A DNA stretch of 64,000 nt from Cristatella mucedo (taxonomy: Eukaryota; Bryozoa; Phylactolaemata; Cristatellidae): NCBI GenBank assembly GCA_009760855.2, contig WPIO01000018.1, forward strand, positions 4,817,001 through 4,881,000, written 5' to 3'. A program made the translations under genes and the position numbers. This document shows positions 32,568-44,790 of this stretch, one piece after another. Position 1 is the stretch's first letter; each line of letters starts with the position of its first letter. The notes under the pieces are model-generated. The model did not search any database. It was given only the letters and a program-made list of their open reading frames with translations, and had not been told where the DNA came from.

Positions 32568-32938
32568 TATGGTTTAGGGTTTGGGTTTTAGGGTTTAGTG
32601 TTCAAGGTTTTAGGGTTTAGGGTTTTTTGGGTTTAGAGTTTAGGGTTTTAGGTTTAGCTTTTAGGGTTTTAGGGTTTAGAATTTAGGGATTAGAGTTTTA
32701 GGGTTTAGGGTTAGGGTTTCGAATTTAGTGTTTAGGGTTTACGATTTAGGGTTAAGGGTTTTTAGGGTTTAGAGTTTAGGGTTCTTAGAGTTTAGGGCTT
32801 AGGGTTTGAGGATTTAGAGTTTAGGGTTTTTAGTGTTTAGGGTGTTTAAGGTTTAGGGTTTATAATTTAGGGTTTAGTTTTTCGGGTTTAAAGTTTTAGT
32901 GTTTAGGGTTTATGGTTTAGGTTTTAGGGTTTAGGGTG
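32568..32938 (+). repeat. Degenerate TTTAGGG / TTTTAGGG telomere-like tract
   Basis: About 370 bp of GGGTTTAGGGTTTTAGGG words with frequent substitutions and 7- and 8-base units. It is internal to the TIR element. Confidence 0.92.
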
Positions 32939-33305
32939 GGCTGCACCTCCGTCGCCTAAATCCACCATTGCTCGTCTTCCGCGCTTTAATTAGTGCGTAT
33001 TAGGGCGCAACTAGATCTCTTGAGCACGAGGTTTACTTAGTAGACCTCTGAGGCTTAGCGCTCATTTTCAGGAACGCGCCGCACGCTGTAGCGCGCGCCC
33101 GCTTTGACGGGTACGAACGAGTGCCTGGCGGCGTCGAGCGGAACCGTACTCTCGCGGGACCAAACTGTATAGCTCGCCGCTGCCGCAGCCGCCGCTGCAA
33201 CCGCCGCCGCCGTTCGCTTCCTTAGAAATAATCCTTCCAATCCATCCATTCTTCTACTTATACTGAGTTGATTTTATTTTAATAGAGCGTGAACTTCATT
33301 TGATC

Positions 33306-33358
<53 letters not shown>
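33306..33358. repeat. (TA)n microsatellite
   Basis: About 53 bp of TA inside the TIR element. Confidence 0.97.
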
Positions 33359-33361
<3 letters not shown>

Positions 33362-33548
33362 GTATTCTTAGTTATACATTCATCAACATAGGGGGGAAAT
33401 GTCCTGACGGGGGAAGCGTCCAGGGGGAAATGTCCTACAACCGAGCATGCTACCACTAACCGTTCGATCGTGCTTACTTTGCAGCAAATGTAAAGTGCCT
33501 AGAAAGAGATCGAGTTCTCTGAGGGAGCTATGCCAAATGTATTATTAT

Positions 33549-35794
33549 TATCAATCGTTAGTATTATCTAGTTAAGCTGTACTAACTGCTTCTAGCGACT
33601 GCTTGACGCAGGCGTGTAGCCCAAAAACCGAGACGCTCAAGGCCATCTGGACGGTCGATTTACCCACACACCTCAGGTACTCACTTCAACTGCAACGTAG
33701 TCCAGGTCTCTCACTCCTGTACCGATCAGCCAAGTCTTCGTACTTCGGCTTGCCTTTCTTTCGTGTGCCATGTCCATGTTTTTTTCCCCCAAAGCAGCTC
33801 AGCGATCAGCTCAACAACAAGAATCGCGATTTCAATGGGCATTAATCGCAGGACAATACCCGGACGCAGATTCCTTGGCATTATCCCCAGGAAGGGAATC
33901 GCACTGGGAAGGCCTGCCGCGAGCGGTCCCCACTCTTTCTCAGCATTGAGCCCGGTTTCCAACAAACCAGACCACAATGCAAACACCCAACCTCCCATTC
34001 CTGGGCGACACTTTCGTAGCACTGAGCGGGTCGCACCTGCTCAGCCGCAGATGCCCGCGCCGCCGCCGATACGCAGCTGTCGCCGGCTCAGCCGCCGATG
34101 TCCGCCCGACACGTAGCGCACTGAGCTGGCAGCACCTGCTCAGCCGCCGATGTCCGCCCCGATACGTAGTGAGCCGAGCCGGTAGCACCTGCTCAGCCCC
34201 TATACGAGGCGACGACGATCGGCGCGGCGCGACTGGGAAAAATGGGCAGTCGCCAGCGTAGCCAGCGTTTAGCGTAGCCAGCGTTTAGCGTAGCCAGCGT
34301 TCAGAACTGCAGCGCCCGCGCGTCGGTCCTCCGACTACGTACGTCTCGATCTTGGTAGTTTCGCTTTGCGTCTTGAAGGCAGCGACAGCTTGAGCGGCAG
34401 TTCGTCTAGTCGCCTCGAGGCTTTGCCTCTAGCGCACAATTCCAAGCCGTGCTTTCGCGACTCCGCCGCCAGGGGGCGCCCAGGTCAGCATCGCCGGGCC
34501 CACATCGCACTCGCTTAGGTCGCCTCGCTTCGTTTTGTCGAGTCGCAGCAGCATACCGCCGCATCGAAGTCCGAAGCTGCGTCGTCTGCTGCCTGCTTCC
34601 CGGCGGCTAGACCTTGCGGCTAGACGCCTCTAGCTGCTGCCACTGCGTCCGGTCGCTTCCGTCGCCCGCCTCAGTCAGCTTTCGCCGAAACCGCGAGCAG
34701 TAGCCGTGCTCTACTGGCAGAGCTGATGGGTGCCCTCACCGCGGCATCAAGTAGCTTTGCTGAATCGTCCTTCGAGCACGGCCTTCGAGAGACCCGTGGT
34801 GAAGGTGAAGGCCCCGCCTCGCATGGCGAGGAGCAAACAAAGGTCACCGGTTCGTGCGACTCTCCTGGATCTTTCTCTCGGATCGCGGGAACCAGCCGGC
34901 GAGGCCTCCGTAGCGATCGAAAATTGGTCAAACGCTTTGCAAGACATCTCAACAAGGCCGAAGTAGCTCGAAGTTTGATGCAACGGCACAGACACGACAG
35001 CACACAAATACCCTATCGGGCTTCAGCACAAGTATATTCGGCGGACTCTAGCAGACCCGCAGCACGGTGCATACTTGGTGACCTATGTACCTGCTTTCAG
35101 AACCGCTGGATCTATATTACCATTTCGATTGCAAAACTAGTCAGCCTCTCGAGATAATGTTGAACACGGTCTTTTAGGAAAGACTCGGGATAAATTGATT
35201 TGAGTTTCTCAGACTTCTCTACCTTCGGTATGTACATCACATTTGCTCGGTATAGCTCCTACTGTAAGGGGCCCCTAGACCGCCGCCGAACTAGCAACTC
35301 CAAAAGGAGATACCGAACTAGCAGACGCGTCCCGTGCACCCTAAAGCCAAAGCGCTGACCGCAGGCGTGCCACAAGCACTAGCTGGAGAAACCACCTCCT
35401 AACTTCAATCTTCGACCTCCCGACTCGCGATCCTACTCAGATCGAATTAATATCCTCAGCTCAGCAAGCCTTCTCCAGCTTGGGAAATCTTCAGTTTCTC
35501 CTTCGAGATCTGAGCCAGGTCAGTTTTCATGCAGTGCTCCTTAACTTCCTCTTCGTTCGTTTTTTCTGAGTGACACGCTTTAACTCTCCGACAACGGCCG
35601 TTTTGAGAAAGAATAAGGATCTCTATGGATAAGCGATCTCCCTCACACACTGTGGTCATCAGGCCTGCTATAACCTCGGCGATCCGCCTTAATGCTTGTC
35701 TTTGGAATTCTCGCTCAATGTGCAATGAACCCACAATAATGCGTGATGATTATTGACGATTGACGGAACTTATAGACAGTTGGCCGCAGACGCT
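33549..35794. other. Unassigned intergenic with CpG-rich core
   Basis: Degenerate tandem blocks at 34015-34200 (CACCTGCTCAGCCGCCGATG) and a 17-bp repeat at 34250-34305 (AGCGTAGCCAGCGTTT). CpG-rich from about 33950 to 34920. Open frames at 34671-35157 on both strands have no domain I recognise. Confidence 0.35.
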
Positions 35795-36107
35795 CTAGCT
35801 CTGCGGGTCCTAGACTGTGGAACTCGCTTCCACAATTCTTGCGCAACGACAACTGCTCTCCTGCTGCCGACTATGGCTCATCCTTTTCAGCGGTCCTGAG
35901 CTGCTACTTCCATGCTACTTACTACCTCAACTGCTCTCCTGACTCTGCTATGCTTCCCACTTTCTCTTTGCTTCGTGAGAAGAAGTCTGTTAGCTACAGA
36001 AAGCCGCTTAGGCTTCGAATGCGCTATACAAAACTCTCCTGCGTAACACCAACATGGTCTTTATGACTTTGTAGAGTTGCAGACGGAGATACATTACATT
36101 ACATTAA
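35795..36107 (+). mobile_element. LINE B 3' end
   Basis: GGGTCCTAGACTGTGGAACT, CGACTATGGCTCATCCTTTT, CTCCTGACTCTGCTATGCTT, then ACGGAGATACATTACATTAC. Confidence 0.92.
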
Positions 36108-36114
36108 AACCTCA

Positions 36115-38700
36115 ACCTGTTCACCTTGACCAAGACCTGGCTGAATTTGAAAAACTTCTCGACTATAACAGACGTCACTCTGACAGGCCTTTCCTTCTTT
36201 CCTACTCCCAGATCAATCAAAACTGGTGGCGGAGTAGCCATTGTTGCACGTGACTGCCTCCGTTGCAAACCGTTTGCAGTCCCCTCGAAGCAGGCTTTCA
36301 AATCTCCTGTTTTGAGTCCCTCCCACAACAAGCTACCAATGGGGTGGCGCTACTCTATAGCCCTCAAAAGGTACACATTCCTCTCTTATCTCAGATTTCT
36401 CTGATCTCATTTCGATTGCGCGTGCAAGAAATCGATCTTTCCTCTTTATGGAGGATTTTAACATTCATTTTGGCAACTTGACTGACGTCTTTGGTGCCGA
36501 ATTTCGTTCACTGTCTGACTCATTTCTTTTGTGGCTCATGTGCACAATCGTACGTACAAGATCAAGGTCAAACACTCGATCAAATATTCTCCCGGAACGG
36601 TACGCTATTATTATTATTATTATTACATTCTGCTCATCTGACCGCGTGCGGATCTCATTTAATCTACAATGTGTGCCCTCCTCTGAATCCAAGATCCTCT
36701 GTGAATCACGTAATCTAAAGACCCTTGACATCGATGCTGTCCGCACGAGACCGTCATCTTCGCTCTGCTGCTCAGTCTCCTTCCAATCTGTCATCATTGG
36801 TAGAATACCCCAACACGACACAAGCTGACATGCTTAACGAGTTTGCAAATCTGACTGAGCTGTGCACCTTCTCCCAGATGTCCTACGGCTTACCGAATAC
36901 ATTAAACTAGCCAGGTCTACTAAGCGCAAGCTTGAGAGGGCTTGCAAAAGATCAGGACTGACTGTCCACCGAAGCTATGAGGACTACTGTAGCTCGTGCC
37001 AATCAATCCTAGCTAAGGCTTAAGTCTAGCTTCTATGAACAACATTGTTGAATCACAGATGCACAATCTAGAGATGCTGTTGTCGACGATCAAACATCTT
37101 CTTAACCGCTCCCTGGTTAGCTCATTGCCAAGCGATCTAGCTAGTCGCTTCTGTTGCTTCTCTGTCAGCAAGATCAGCGAGTCCATCCCTATGGTAGCAG
37201 CGTTCCTTCTTGACTCATGTCCCTCAATTCCGTGCAGCACGTCAATGTCTACATTCAAGGAGGCCACGTGTGACCTCACCCTGAAGTTCAACTCCCAATC
37301 AAAGAAGACTGCAAGTCCCCGAGATCCTATTCTCACTGTCCTACTTCTACGATGCATAAATCTGCTGCTGCCATGCATAACTAACATGATCAATGTGTTC
37401 CAAGCATCGGCTCATGTCCGTAAACCTTTTCAAAAAGGCTGCAGTTAGGCCACTGATTAAGACAGCAGCACTAGACCAAGAGAACTTGGGTGATTTCTGC
37501 CCAATCTCTCTCCTACCCTTCCAATCAAAGACCCTAGAACGACATGAGGCAGACCAGCTGAACTCTTATATTGAAACTTAAAACCTAGCAGATACGTTCC
37601 AGTTTGGTTTTAGAGGGAGCCATTTCACACAGTTAGCATGCTTCGGGTGTACGAAACATTCGAACTATGATAACGACTTTCTTAGGAATGCAGACTCAGG
37701 TAGAGACTATCTGCTTGTTTTAGCTGATCTTTCTGCAGCGTTTAATACTATTGATCCACAAGTCCTTCTCAAGTGCCTCTCATATCGCCAGCGCACCATT
37801 GGCACAGAACTACAATGGCATGGGTCTTATTTTAGTGGGAGACTCCAAAGTATTTATGTGAACGAAAATATGTCATCCGAGGAGCCACTGAAGTGCGGGG
37901 TACCTCTAGAGGCTCTGCTCGGTCCGCTTCTTTTATTAATCTATGCTCTTCCTCTTGCCGATGCGATCGCCAGCTAGAATCTAGGCTTTCACTTCTATGC
38001 AGATGACAATCAGTTGTACCTTTGCTTTGATCCCTCCGAACCCTCCAGTAGGTCGAATTCTCTCAACTCCCTTGCTGCATGTATTAATGACATCCGCACA
38101 TGGATGGCAGTAACCGTTCTTAAATCGAATAACGATAAAACCAACTTACTAGTTATGCGAAAACCATGGTTGATTCAGAAATTGGAAAAATAAAGCTCAA
38201 AATCGGCTCTGCCAGCATATCTCCTGTTACATCTGCACGGAATCTAGGTGTCTTGTTCCAAAGTGACCATTCACGAGGCGACTACATGAGCTCCACAGTC
38301 GAGTCTGCCTAATTCAGCTACATAAAATTGCTCAAATTTGGGCTTGCTTAGACAGAGATACTACATCTAAATCAGTCCTTGCATTTGTGATATCTCGTCC
38401 CAACTTCTTTAACTCAATGCTTGCAGATTTTCTAGCCTGTACAATAAGGCGCTTACAGCTGGTGCAAAACTGTGCAGCTAGGCTTGTCTGTTATGAAATT
38501 CGCAGTTTCCACATCACACCACTTGTGGCCGACCTGCACCGGCTCCCAATCAAGCAACGTACATCAACTTCAAAGTTCTGTCACTCGCTTTTAGGTCCCT
38601 TCATTCTTTGGCTTCAGCCTACCTATCACAAGTACTCCCACATCAGGATTCCATATGGCTGCTGCCACTCTGGCGTCGGTTTTTTGCCAGCACAAAAGCA
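36115..38700 (+). mobile_element. LINE A long copy with endonuclease and reverse-transcriptase remnants
   Basis: Longest family A copy. 36126-36480 carries APE-endonuclease-like pieces (TKTWL, DVTLTGLSFFPTPRS, TGGGVAIVARD, then a frame change and F-M-E-DFNIHFGN). 37720-38050 carries RT pieces (ADLSAAFNTIDPQVLLKC, CGVPLEALLGPLLLLIYALP, LGFHFYADDNQLYL). 38390-38600 carries the C-terminal part (CTIRRLQLVQNCAARLVC). Many stops and shifts make it dead. The DFN motif and the ADD motif are recognisable. The 3' UTR is missing here. Confidence 0.9.
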
Positions 38701-39204
38701 GTCGTTAGCACACGCCTAGCTTTTATCAGTGGCTGCGTCCGACCAGGTTTCTGAATCCTTAAAGATGCAATATGACCCCCCCAGAGCATGAAGAAAGTAC
38801 CTTCACCGGATTTACACGTGCCTATAAGTTGAATTCAATGGAGTAAATTGCCTCTGAAAGTACAATTAAATAATCAGGCTGTCATATTTGATCGGCATGG
38901 TTCGCTGGGACACAACCAGCATGCAAACTCTAGGACCTCCGGTTACAGGCGGTACAATGATAAAGCAAAGCCAACATATGAATGTCTGGTTGGTCATTTT
39001 GTTGACTTTTAGCGCTAGCAGTCTATAAATTGTCATGCAATAACCATTTCAGCTATTGCGGTACTGTACTAATAGCTATTTCCGAAAAACTTCAGTTTTG
39101 TATTTGATTTTGTTGGTGTCAGTCAGTCCGAGGGACTGGCTCTTACTTCGGGACGTTAACCGATCAACTCTGCCGGAATGTAACACGTGGGCAGCAGCAG
39201 GAGT
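38701..39204 (+). other. Unassigned segment between two LINE A pieces
   Basis: About 500 bp that does not look like LINE A. It may be an insertion splitting one LINE A copy. Confidence 0.3.
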
Positions 39205-39610
39205 TTGCCAGTGCTGCAAAGTTATCGTACCGTTCGCTTTTCTGAATCAAATCGTTTAGCTACACGTGCCTTCAGCTCGCATGCTCTCAAAGCTTGGAAT
39301 TCGCTACCGACTGACGTCACAACATGCCCTGACGTGACATTCACAAAGAAGTTTAAAACTCACCTGTTTATCACAGGATTTAGTGGGTCCTTGCAATTAG
39401 TTTCTTGTGTGCTTGTGCGTGCTGATACTGTGCATGCTGCCATTAACCATATTTACTAATTGATCCTGGGCGTGTACCTCTACCCATGTTATGCTTGTTG
39501 ACATAGTGCATGATAACAGTAACCATTTGATCATGAATCCTTTACACCATACGCAAAGTGCCTAGAAAGAGATGAAACTCTCTGAGAGTGCTATACAAAT
39601 TATTATTAGT
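39205..39610 (+). mobile_element. LINE A 3' end
   Basis: CGTTCGCTTTTCTGAATCAA, CTTGGAATTCGCTACCGACT, TTTATCACAGGATTTAGTGG, CATGCTGCCATTAACCATAT, AGTGCCTAGAAAGAGATG and an ATTATTATTAG tail. Confidence 0.9.
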
Positions 39611-41534
39611 AAGCAAATGGACCAAATTCCTTCGCTTTTGTTTCCTAGTCCTACGGTAAGCCTCGGTTCTGACTAGCTTCCTAATCAGAGTCTCGACATC
39701 ATTAGTGAGGTTCGTTCAGTTGAATTTCTCTGCCATACTAAGATTTTCCTCCTCGGCGACGTGACCTTAACGCGGAATTTACTAATGCTCGCTGAATTTT
39801 TTCGTCTTTTGCTCTCCGTGTTCAACTCGTGGAATTTCCAATGCACTCCAGACTTTTAGAACCTTGAGAAAATTGGTCATTCGCCTCAATAACCCTGCAC
39901 GTAGAGCAATGCCTTTGGCTAGCTATAAAATTGAAACATCACCACTTATCTTATTTCACGAGTAAGCCATCGCTCCGTATCGCTTTTAGTACGGTTCAAA
40001 CGCGATCAAGTGTGATCTGGGTGGATGTTGACGATTTGCGTGCTACGGCGAGTGTTGTGCACACGTAGCTTCTATTTGGCTTTGGAACAAGATCCCTCCA
40101 CGAAAACGATGGATTCCTCACGATAGAGGTCAGAGGGCGCTCTTGATTGCTGTCGTTCTCAGCTTGACGGCGGCATGACGTCTGCAGCCACCGTATACGA
40201 ACAGTAGGCCTGTTTTGTTTTTTTCTTTCTTGGAAGATTTCACGATAACAGGGAAGAGAATCACTAACTTGCCTTGCAACTTTAAGGTAGCATTCCGAAG
40301 TTGCAGTCACTTTTTCCTAGCAACTGCATTCCATGAGCATTCACAGAGGAGAACGCCTCAGATAGCTCTGAGGACGTCTTACCGCTAGTAAGTCACGTGA
40401 GCAAGAGAGGGCCACCAGTACCCACAATGGCTAGCTGACGGACATCGTTTCCCATCAACTGTTTGCGGCGTCGTTAAATCTACTACCGCGGGCGGATCTT
40501 GAAGATTTTCCTAGATACATTTTGGATTTTGTTCACATTTTTTTGCGTGACCATGGCCGAGTTGTTACCTCCGAATTCTCGTAAGTTCAGGGGCTGACTT
40601 TAATAATACATCTTGCTGCGACCAAACTTGAAATGTCATAAAAACGTGAGACGGCTCCGTATTTAACGTGTCTAACTTTGTTGAGGATCACTAGACAACG
40701 TCCTTTAGGCGCGGTATTTATCAGTTGTTCTACGGATGATTATAAATACATCAAAGTTTTTAATACCCTCCTTATTGATTCTTGCCGGTGATATAAACAG
40801 TGTAGGTACTGTAGCCTTAAGCCGAACAATTCAGTTTAGTTCTGTCTACCTAAGTGTATTCGGCCTTGCATTATTTTCCTCGGATGGCATCAACAGCTGC
40901 ATGCATCCTGCAGGCACATCTTGCTGTGTCTCCGGCTTATTTATTAACATCGGGGTGCAGAACTATTCCAGATGGCGGATGTCTATTCCAGCCATATCAA
41001 GACCTTGCTGGACGATTTGAGGAATTGTGAGCTCTACTAGGCGGTCTTCGAAGACTTACAAAATAGTAGTATTCGTGATGGATGCCCGAGGCGGTTTTAC
41101 CCCGTCTTCTTGCTATCTCCGTCTTTGATAATGCGTGGATTACTTTGCTCACTAACTAGACTAATCACAACAGGCCGAATTCTATCTATGTGGGTAGCAA
41201 AAGTATCACGTCAGTGCCCCGCCAGGTGCTGATGCTATCGCTGCATATAAAATTGATTCTTATGAAGAAAATTGTCTAAATCGAGAGTCGCAATCTTAAA
41301 ATGTCTTCAAACTTTTTCCCGCAGCTGTCTGGTGTACAGGTCCAAGCCTCAAGGCGTCTTTGAGAGGCTAAGAGAAAGACGATAACTGAGTGCAAGCATT
41401 TCCCTAAAAAGCTCACAAGTAAGGAGAAAGCAGTTTGAGGCTGACTTGTTTTCAGTTGTTCGGGACTTATGCTGAAGGACTGCTGCACAATCGGCTACGT
41501 GGTGTCCCTGTCCTTGACAGTTATCTTGATAAAT
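39611..41534. other. Unassigned intergenic
   Basis: No recognised gene, LINE or SINE. The frames are under 105 codons and domain-free. Confidence 0.35.
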
Positions 41535-42939
41535 TTAATAATAATAATGATAATGCACTTGATAAAGTGCACTCAGAGAACTCAAACTCTCTCTGGGCGC
41601 TTCAAATTTGCTGCAAAGGGAAATACAATTAAATGGTGAGTAATATCATGCTTGATAAACAAACAAAATGAAAAACATGGTTAGGGGTGACATGCACAGG
41701 GTCAGCATGCAAATGTGGTTAGTGGCAGCATGCACAGTGTCACCACGCATAAGCACATCACGGACGAATCACAGGGAATCACAAAATGCTGTCCTAAATA
41801 GGGGTGTTTTTAAGTACTTTTAAATGTGGTCAGGTCCGGGGATGTTCTGCCGCAAGTCGGGAGGGAGTTCCAGGCTTTTGGAGCATCCGAACTAAATGCA
41901 TGGTCTCCAGAGGATTTGAGGTTTGTATGAGGTATTTGTAGACTATTGGATTCCGAAAAGTGGGTGGTATGATGCTTGGCCTGATGGGGGAGTATATCTG
42001 AAAGATAGGCTGGAGCCAAAGAATGGAGTGACCTAAAAGTGAGCGACAAAACCTTGAAGTCAATCCGTTGCTTGACTGGTAGCCAGTGCAGGTCGGCGAG
42101 AAGTGGTGTAATGTGGCAACTGCGACGCTCACGACAGACAAGCCTAGCTGCAGAGTTTTGCACCAGCTGCAATCGCCTGATCGCACATGCTGGTAGGCCA
42201 GTAAGCACTGAGTTGCAGAAGTCGAGACGGGATGTCACGAATGCATAGACCAACTTGGACGTGGTATCCTTATCTAAACAATCCCGAATTTTAGCAATGT
42301 TATGAAGCTGAAAATAGGCAGATTTGACTGTGGAGCTGATATGATCGTCTAACGAGAAGTCGCTTTGGAACATGACATCTAGATTTCGAGCTGAATCAAC
42401 AGGAGATATGCTGGTGGAGCCAATTTTGAGCTTTAGCCTTTCCAATTTGTGAATCACACTGGGTTTGCCCATAACTAGTAAGTTGGTTTTATCATCGTTT
42501 AGTTTTAGAAAATTTGCTGCTATCCTTGTGGGGATGTCATCAATACGTGCAGCAAGTGAGTTGAGAGGATTTGAGGTGCTCGAAGGCTGGGAGGGATCAT
42601 AGCCAAGGTACAACTGAGTGTCATCTGCATAGAAGTGAAAGCCTAGATTGTGTAACGCCGAAGGCTCGGCGGAGTAGGCTTGACCTGCCGCTCACCTAGC
42701 GGCGTAGCCTAGCGCCTAATGCCGTTCGATGCGCGTGTATGCGTAATAAGCTGGCCGCCACGAAACAAGCGTTTCTGGCGCTGACCTGCTTACCGTTACT
42801 AAAGGGGGTCGTGAGTCCGCGGTGTGAATTAGAAAGCGAGACACACAAATTGGGGATTTTACTGAACTTTATTCGCAAGCGCACAAAGTCGCTGCGCGTC
42901 TAGTTCAGCTTTATCTCCACACTCCTCGCACGTTCTCAA

Positions 42940-43420
42940 CATCATTAACACTCTTGCGGAGGGAATACTTCTCCACAGTGAGCGCGAACCGGAGCCTAAA
43001 CCCTGACCGGAGAACTAGGACTCCATTTCCACCTGTGCGGAAGGAATACCCCAAACACACCACCTCAAGCACTCTTGCGGAGGAAATACTTCTGCACACT
43101 GGGGCTGCTTACGTGTATAATGGGAAACGACCCAAATAGACGGAGCCCGAACCGGAGCCTAAACCCTAACCGGAGAACTAGGACTCGGTTTCCACCAGTG
43201 TGGCAGGAATACTCCACACACGCCACCTCAAGCACTCTTGCGGAGGAAACACGTCTCCACACTTACGCTACTTACATCTGCTCTTCCGTCGCTATACAAA
43301 AAGAGGCTGTTAAATCAGCTAGTATTTATTTATTTATTTATACTGGGGAACGACCCAAATAGACGGAGCTTAAACTAGAGCATAAACCCTAACCGGAGAA
43401 CTAGGCCTCCACACACGTCA
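42940..43420. repeat. Diverged tandem blocks within the LTR-like element
   Basis: The block GCACTCTTGCGGAGGAAATAC ... ACCGGAGCCTAAACCCTAAC ... GGAGAACTAGGACTC recurs about three times (CTCTTGCGGA at about 42951, 43071 and 43229; spacing about 120 and 158 bp). Confidence 0.85.
43278..43341 (+). mobile_element. SINE A tail fragment
   Basis: CGTCGCTATACAAAAAGAGG, CTGTTAAATCAGCTAG and a TATTTATTTATTTATTTA tail. Confidence 0.9.
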
Positions 43421-44138
43421 ACTACGCCTAGCTCGCACCGGCAAACCCCTATGCCGAGACCACGTGCTAGCGCGCACACACAAAACACAAAAGAAACACA
43501 GAATGCCAGCTCGGGCGCGATACGACCGTATTCGGTGGGGTCCACCGAATCCTCCTAGCGCTGTCTTGTCCTGTTCCGCCCATCGTCGGCGGACAGCCCG
43601 CCCTCCTCCCTCACTTTCAGAGAAGCGAGTGCCCGAAGGCGTCGAAGCGCAGAGCTGGACAGAAGACCAGAAGAGACCAAAGACAAAACATCCAGGGCGA
43701 GCGTCGCTCGACTCTTAAATACTTAGCTGAGACAATGGAGCAAGAGCTTAGTGGTATTGGGCCCGACACCAAGGCCCATTACGGTAAGGAATTAATACCG
43801 GCACTAGGCCAGTGGAATGTCTCCTCTGTCCAGCTTGAATGGCGAATGGGTTCCAGACGATTCTTTCTCGGACAGAGTGAAGGCGGAGGTTGACAGGCCA
43901 GTCAACATCCATCAGCAGCTTCCGCGGGTATCGGACCAATTCTAAAGGCCGAGTCGCCACCGCTCGTCTCAGAGCTTCCTGGCTTGCTCTTAAGCGCTTC
44001 CTCTCTAACCGCACTGACGCTCCTCTCTGGCTCACTGCTCCAGGACAAAGGAGTTCTAGCCCGCCTCCGAACAGCTCTTGTTCGCGCTAAAATTCAGCCA
44101 AGGCCAGCAGGGTGCTACAATTGTGCTTGGCAATCACA

Positions 44139-44142
<4 letters not shown>

Positions 44143-44220
<78 letters not shown>
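44143..44220. repeat. (GA)n microsatellite
   Basis: 78 bp of pure GA, apparently expanded from a GA-rich spot in LINE A. Confidence 0.97.
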
Positions 44221-44223
<3 letters not shown>

Positions 44224-44790
44224 AAACCGTTAAAAGAACCGGACCTAGCACGGAGCCCTGAGGTACCCCATATTTCAAAGGTACTTCAGATGATCTTTGT
44301 CCATTCACGTCAATACTCTAGAGTCTCCCAATGAGATAGGACCTGAACGATTGCAGAGCAATGCCAGTGATGCCCAGGCGAGATGAGAGGCACTCAAGAA
44401 GAACTTTGTGATCGATAGTATCAAAAGCTCCCGAAAGATCGAGCAAAACAAGCAGAGACACTCTACCCATGTCTGCATTCCTGACTAGGTCGTTTTATAC
44501 CCTAAGCAATGCTGACTCTGTGGAGTGATTAGCTCTAAAGCCAGATTGGAAGTTACTAGCAAGGTGTGAGGTTTCGATATATGAGTTTAGCTGGTCCGCC
44601 ACGACCCGTTCCAGTGTCTTTGAAAGGAATGGTAGAAGGGAGACTGGGCGGTAGTTTCTAAAGTTCTCTTAGTCTAGTGTCGCTTTCTTGAGAAGTGGCC
44701 TGACTACAGCTTTTTTGAAAGGTGCTGGGACATGACCTGAGGCTAATGACACAGTAATGATGTTAGTTATGCAAATTAAAGTATAACGTA

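Larger units (their letters stand above)
32467..33442. mobile_element. TIR DNA-transposon-like element containing telomere-like repeats
   Basis: 976 bp flanked by the 8-bp direct repeat GAGCATGC (32459-32466 and 33443-33450), inside a LINE A 3' UTR. The ends are inverted: left GG..GGACATTTCCCCCTGGACG, right the complement of the same with one or two changes, then TTTCCCCCG versus CTTCCCCCG. Inside lie a telomere-like tract (32568-32938), a GC-rich (GCC)n segment (33180-33230) and TA repeats (33306-33358). No transposase frame is present, so it would be non-autonomous. An 8-bp target duplication fits hAT-type elements, but the terminal bases are not a textbook hAT end. Confidence 0.8.
31335..33548 (+). 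mobile_element. LINE A copy interrupted by a SINE and a DNA element
   Basis: Degraded reverse-transcriptase end (KLKDDKTNLLVIGKPNAIRK-like), the 3' UTR and an ATTATTATTATC tail. The pieces are 31335-31720, 31910-32466 and 33443-33548. SINE A (31721-31909) and a TIR element (32467-33442) are nested in it; a TA tract sits at 32268-32316. The bases resume exactly on either side of each insertion, which defines both insertions cleanly. Confidence 0.9.
42651..44119 (-). mobile_element. Solo-LTR-like element (1.47 kb)
   Basis: The insertion begins TGTAACGCC and ends GGTGCTACA, that is TG...CA with a short inverted match, and is flanked by the 4-bp direct repeat ATTG (42647-42650 and 44120-44123). 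Read on the minus strand it has a TATTTAAG box (about 43722) and an AATAAA signal (about 42869), as an LTR in that direction would. No gag or pol frame is present, so it is best read as a solo LTR. It holds diverged tandem blocks and a SINE A tail. Confidence 0.65.
41535..44790 (-). mobile_element. LINE A copy interrupted by an LTR-like insertion
   Basis: Pieces 41535-42650 and 44120-44790. On the minus strand the first piece has an open frame of 267 codons with NFLKLNDDKTNLLVMGKP, CAIRRLQLVQNSAARLVC, LLADLHWLPVKQRIDFKVL and DAPKAWNSLP. The second carries the remaining upstream RT region and a (GA)n expansion (44143-44220). The text resumes exactly after the insertion with ATTGTGCTTGGCAATCACAT. 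Confidence 0.9.

Noticed and set aside
32568-32938. Chromosome end or ancestral fusion site
   Set aside because: The tract is degenerate and enclosed by inverted repeats and a target duplication, so transposon cargo explains it better.
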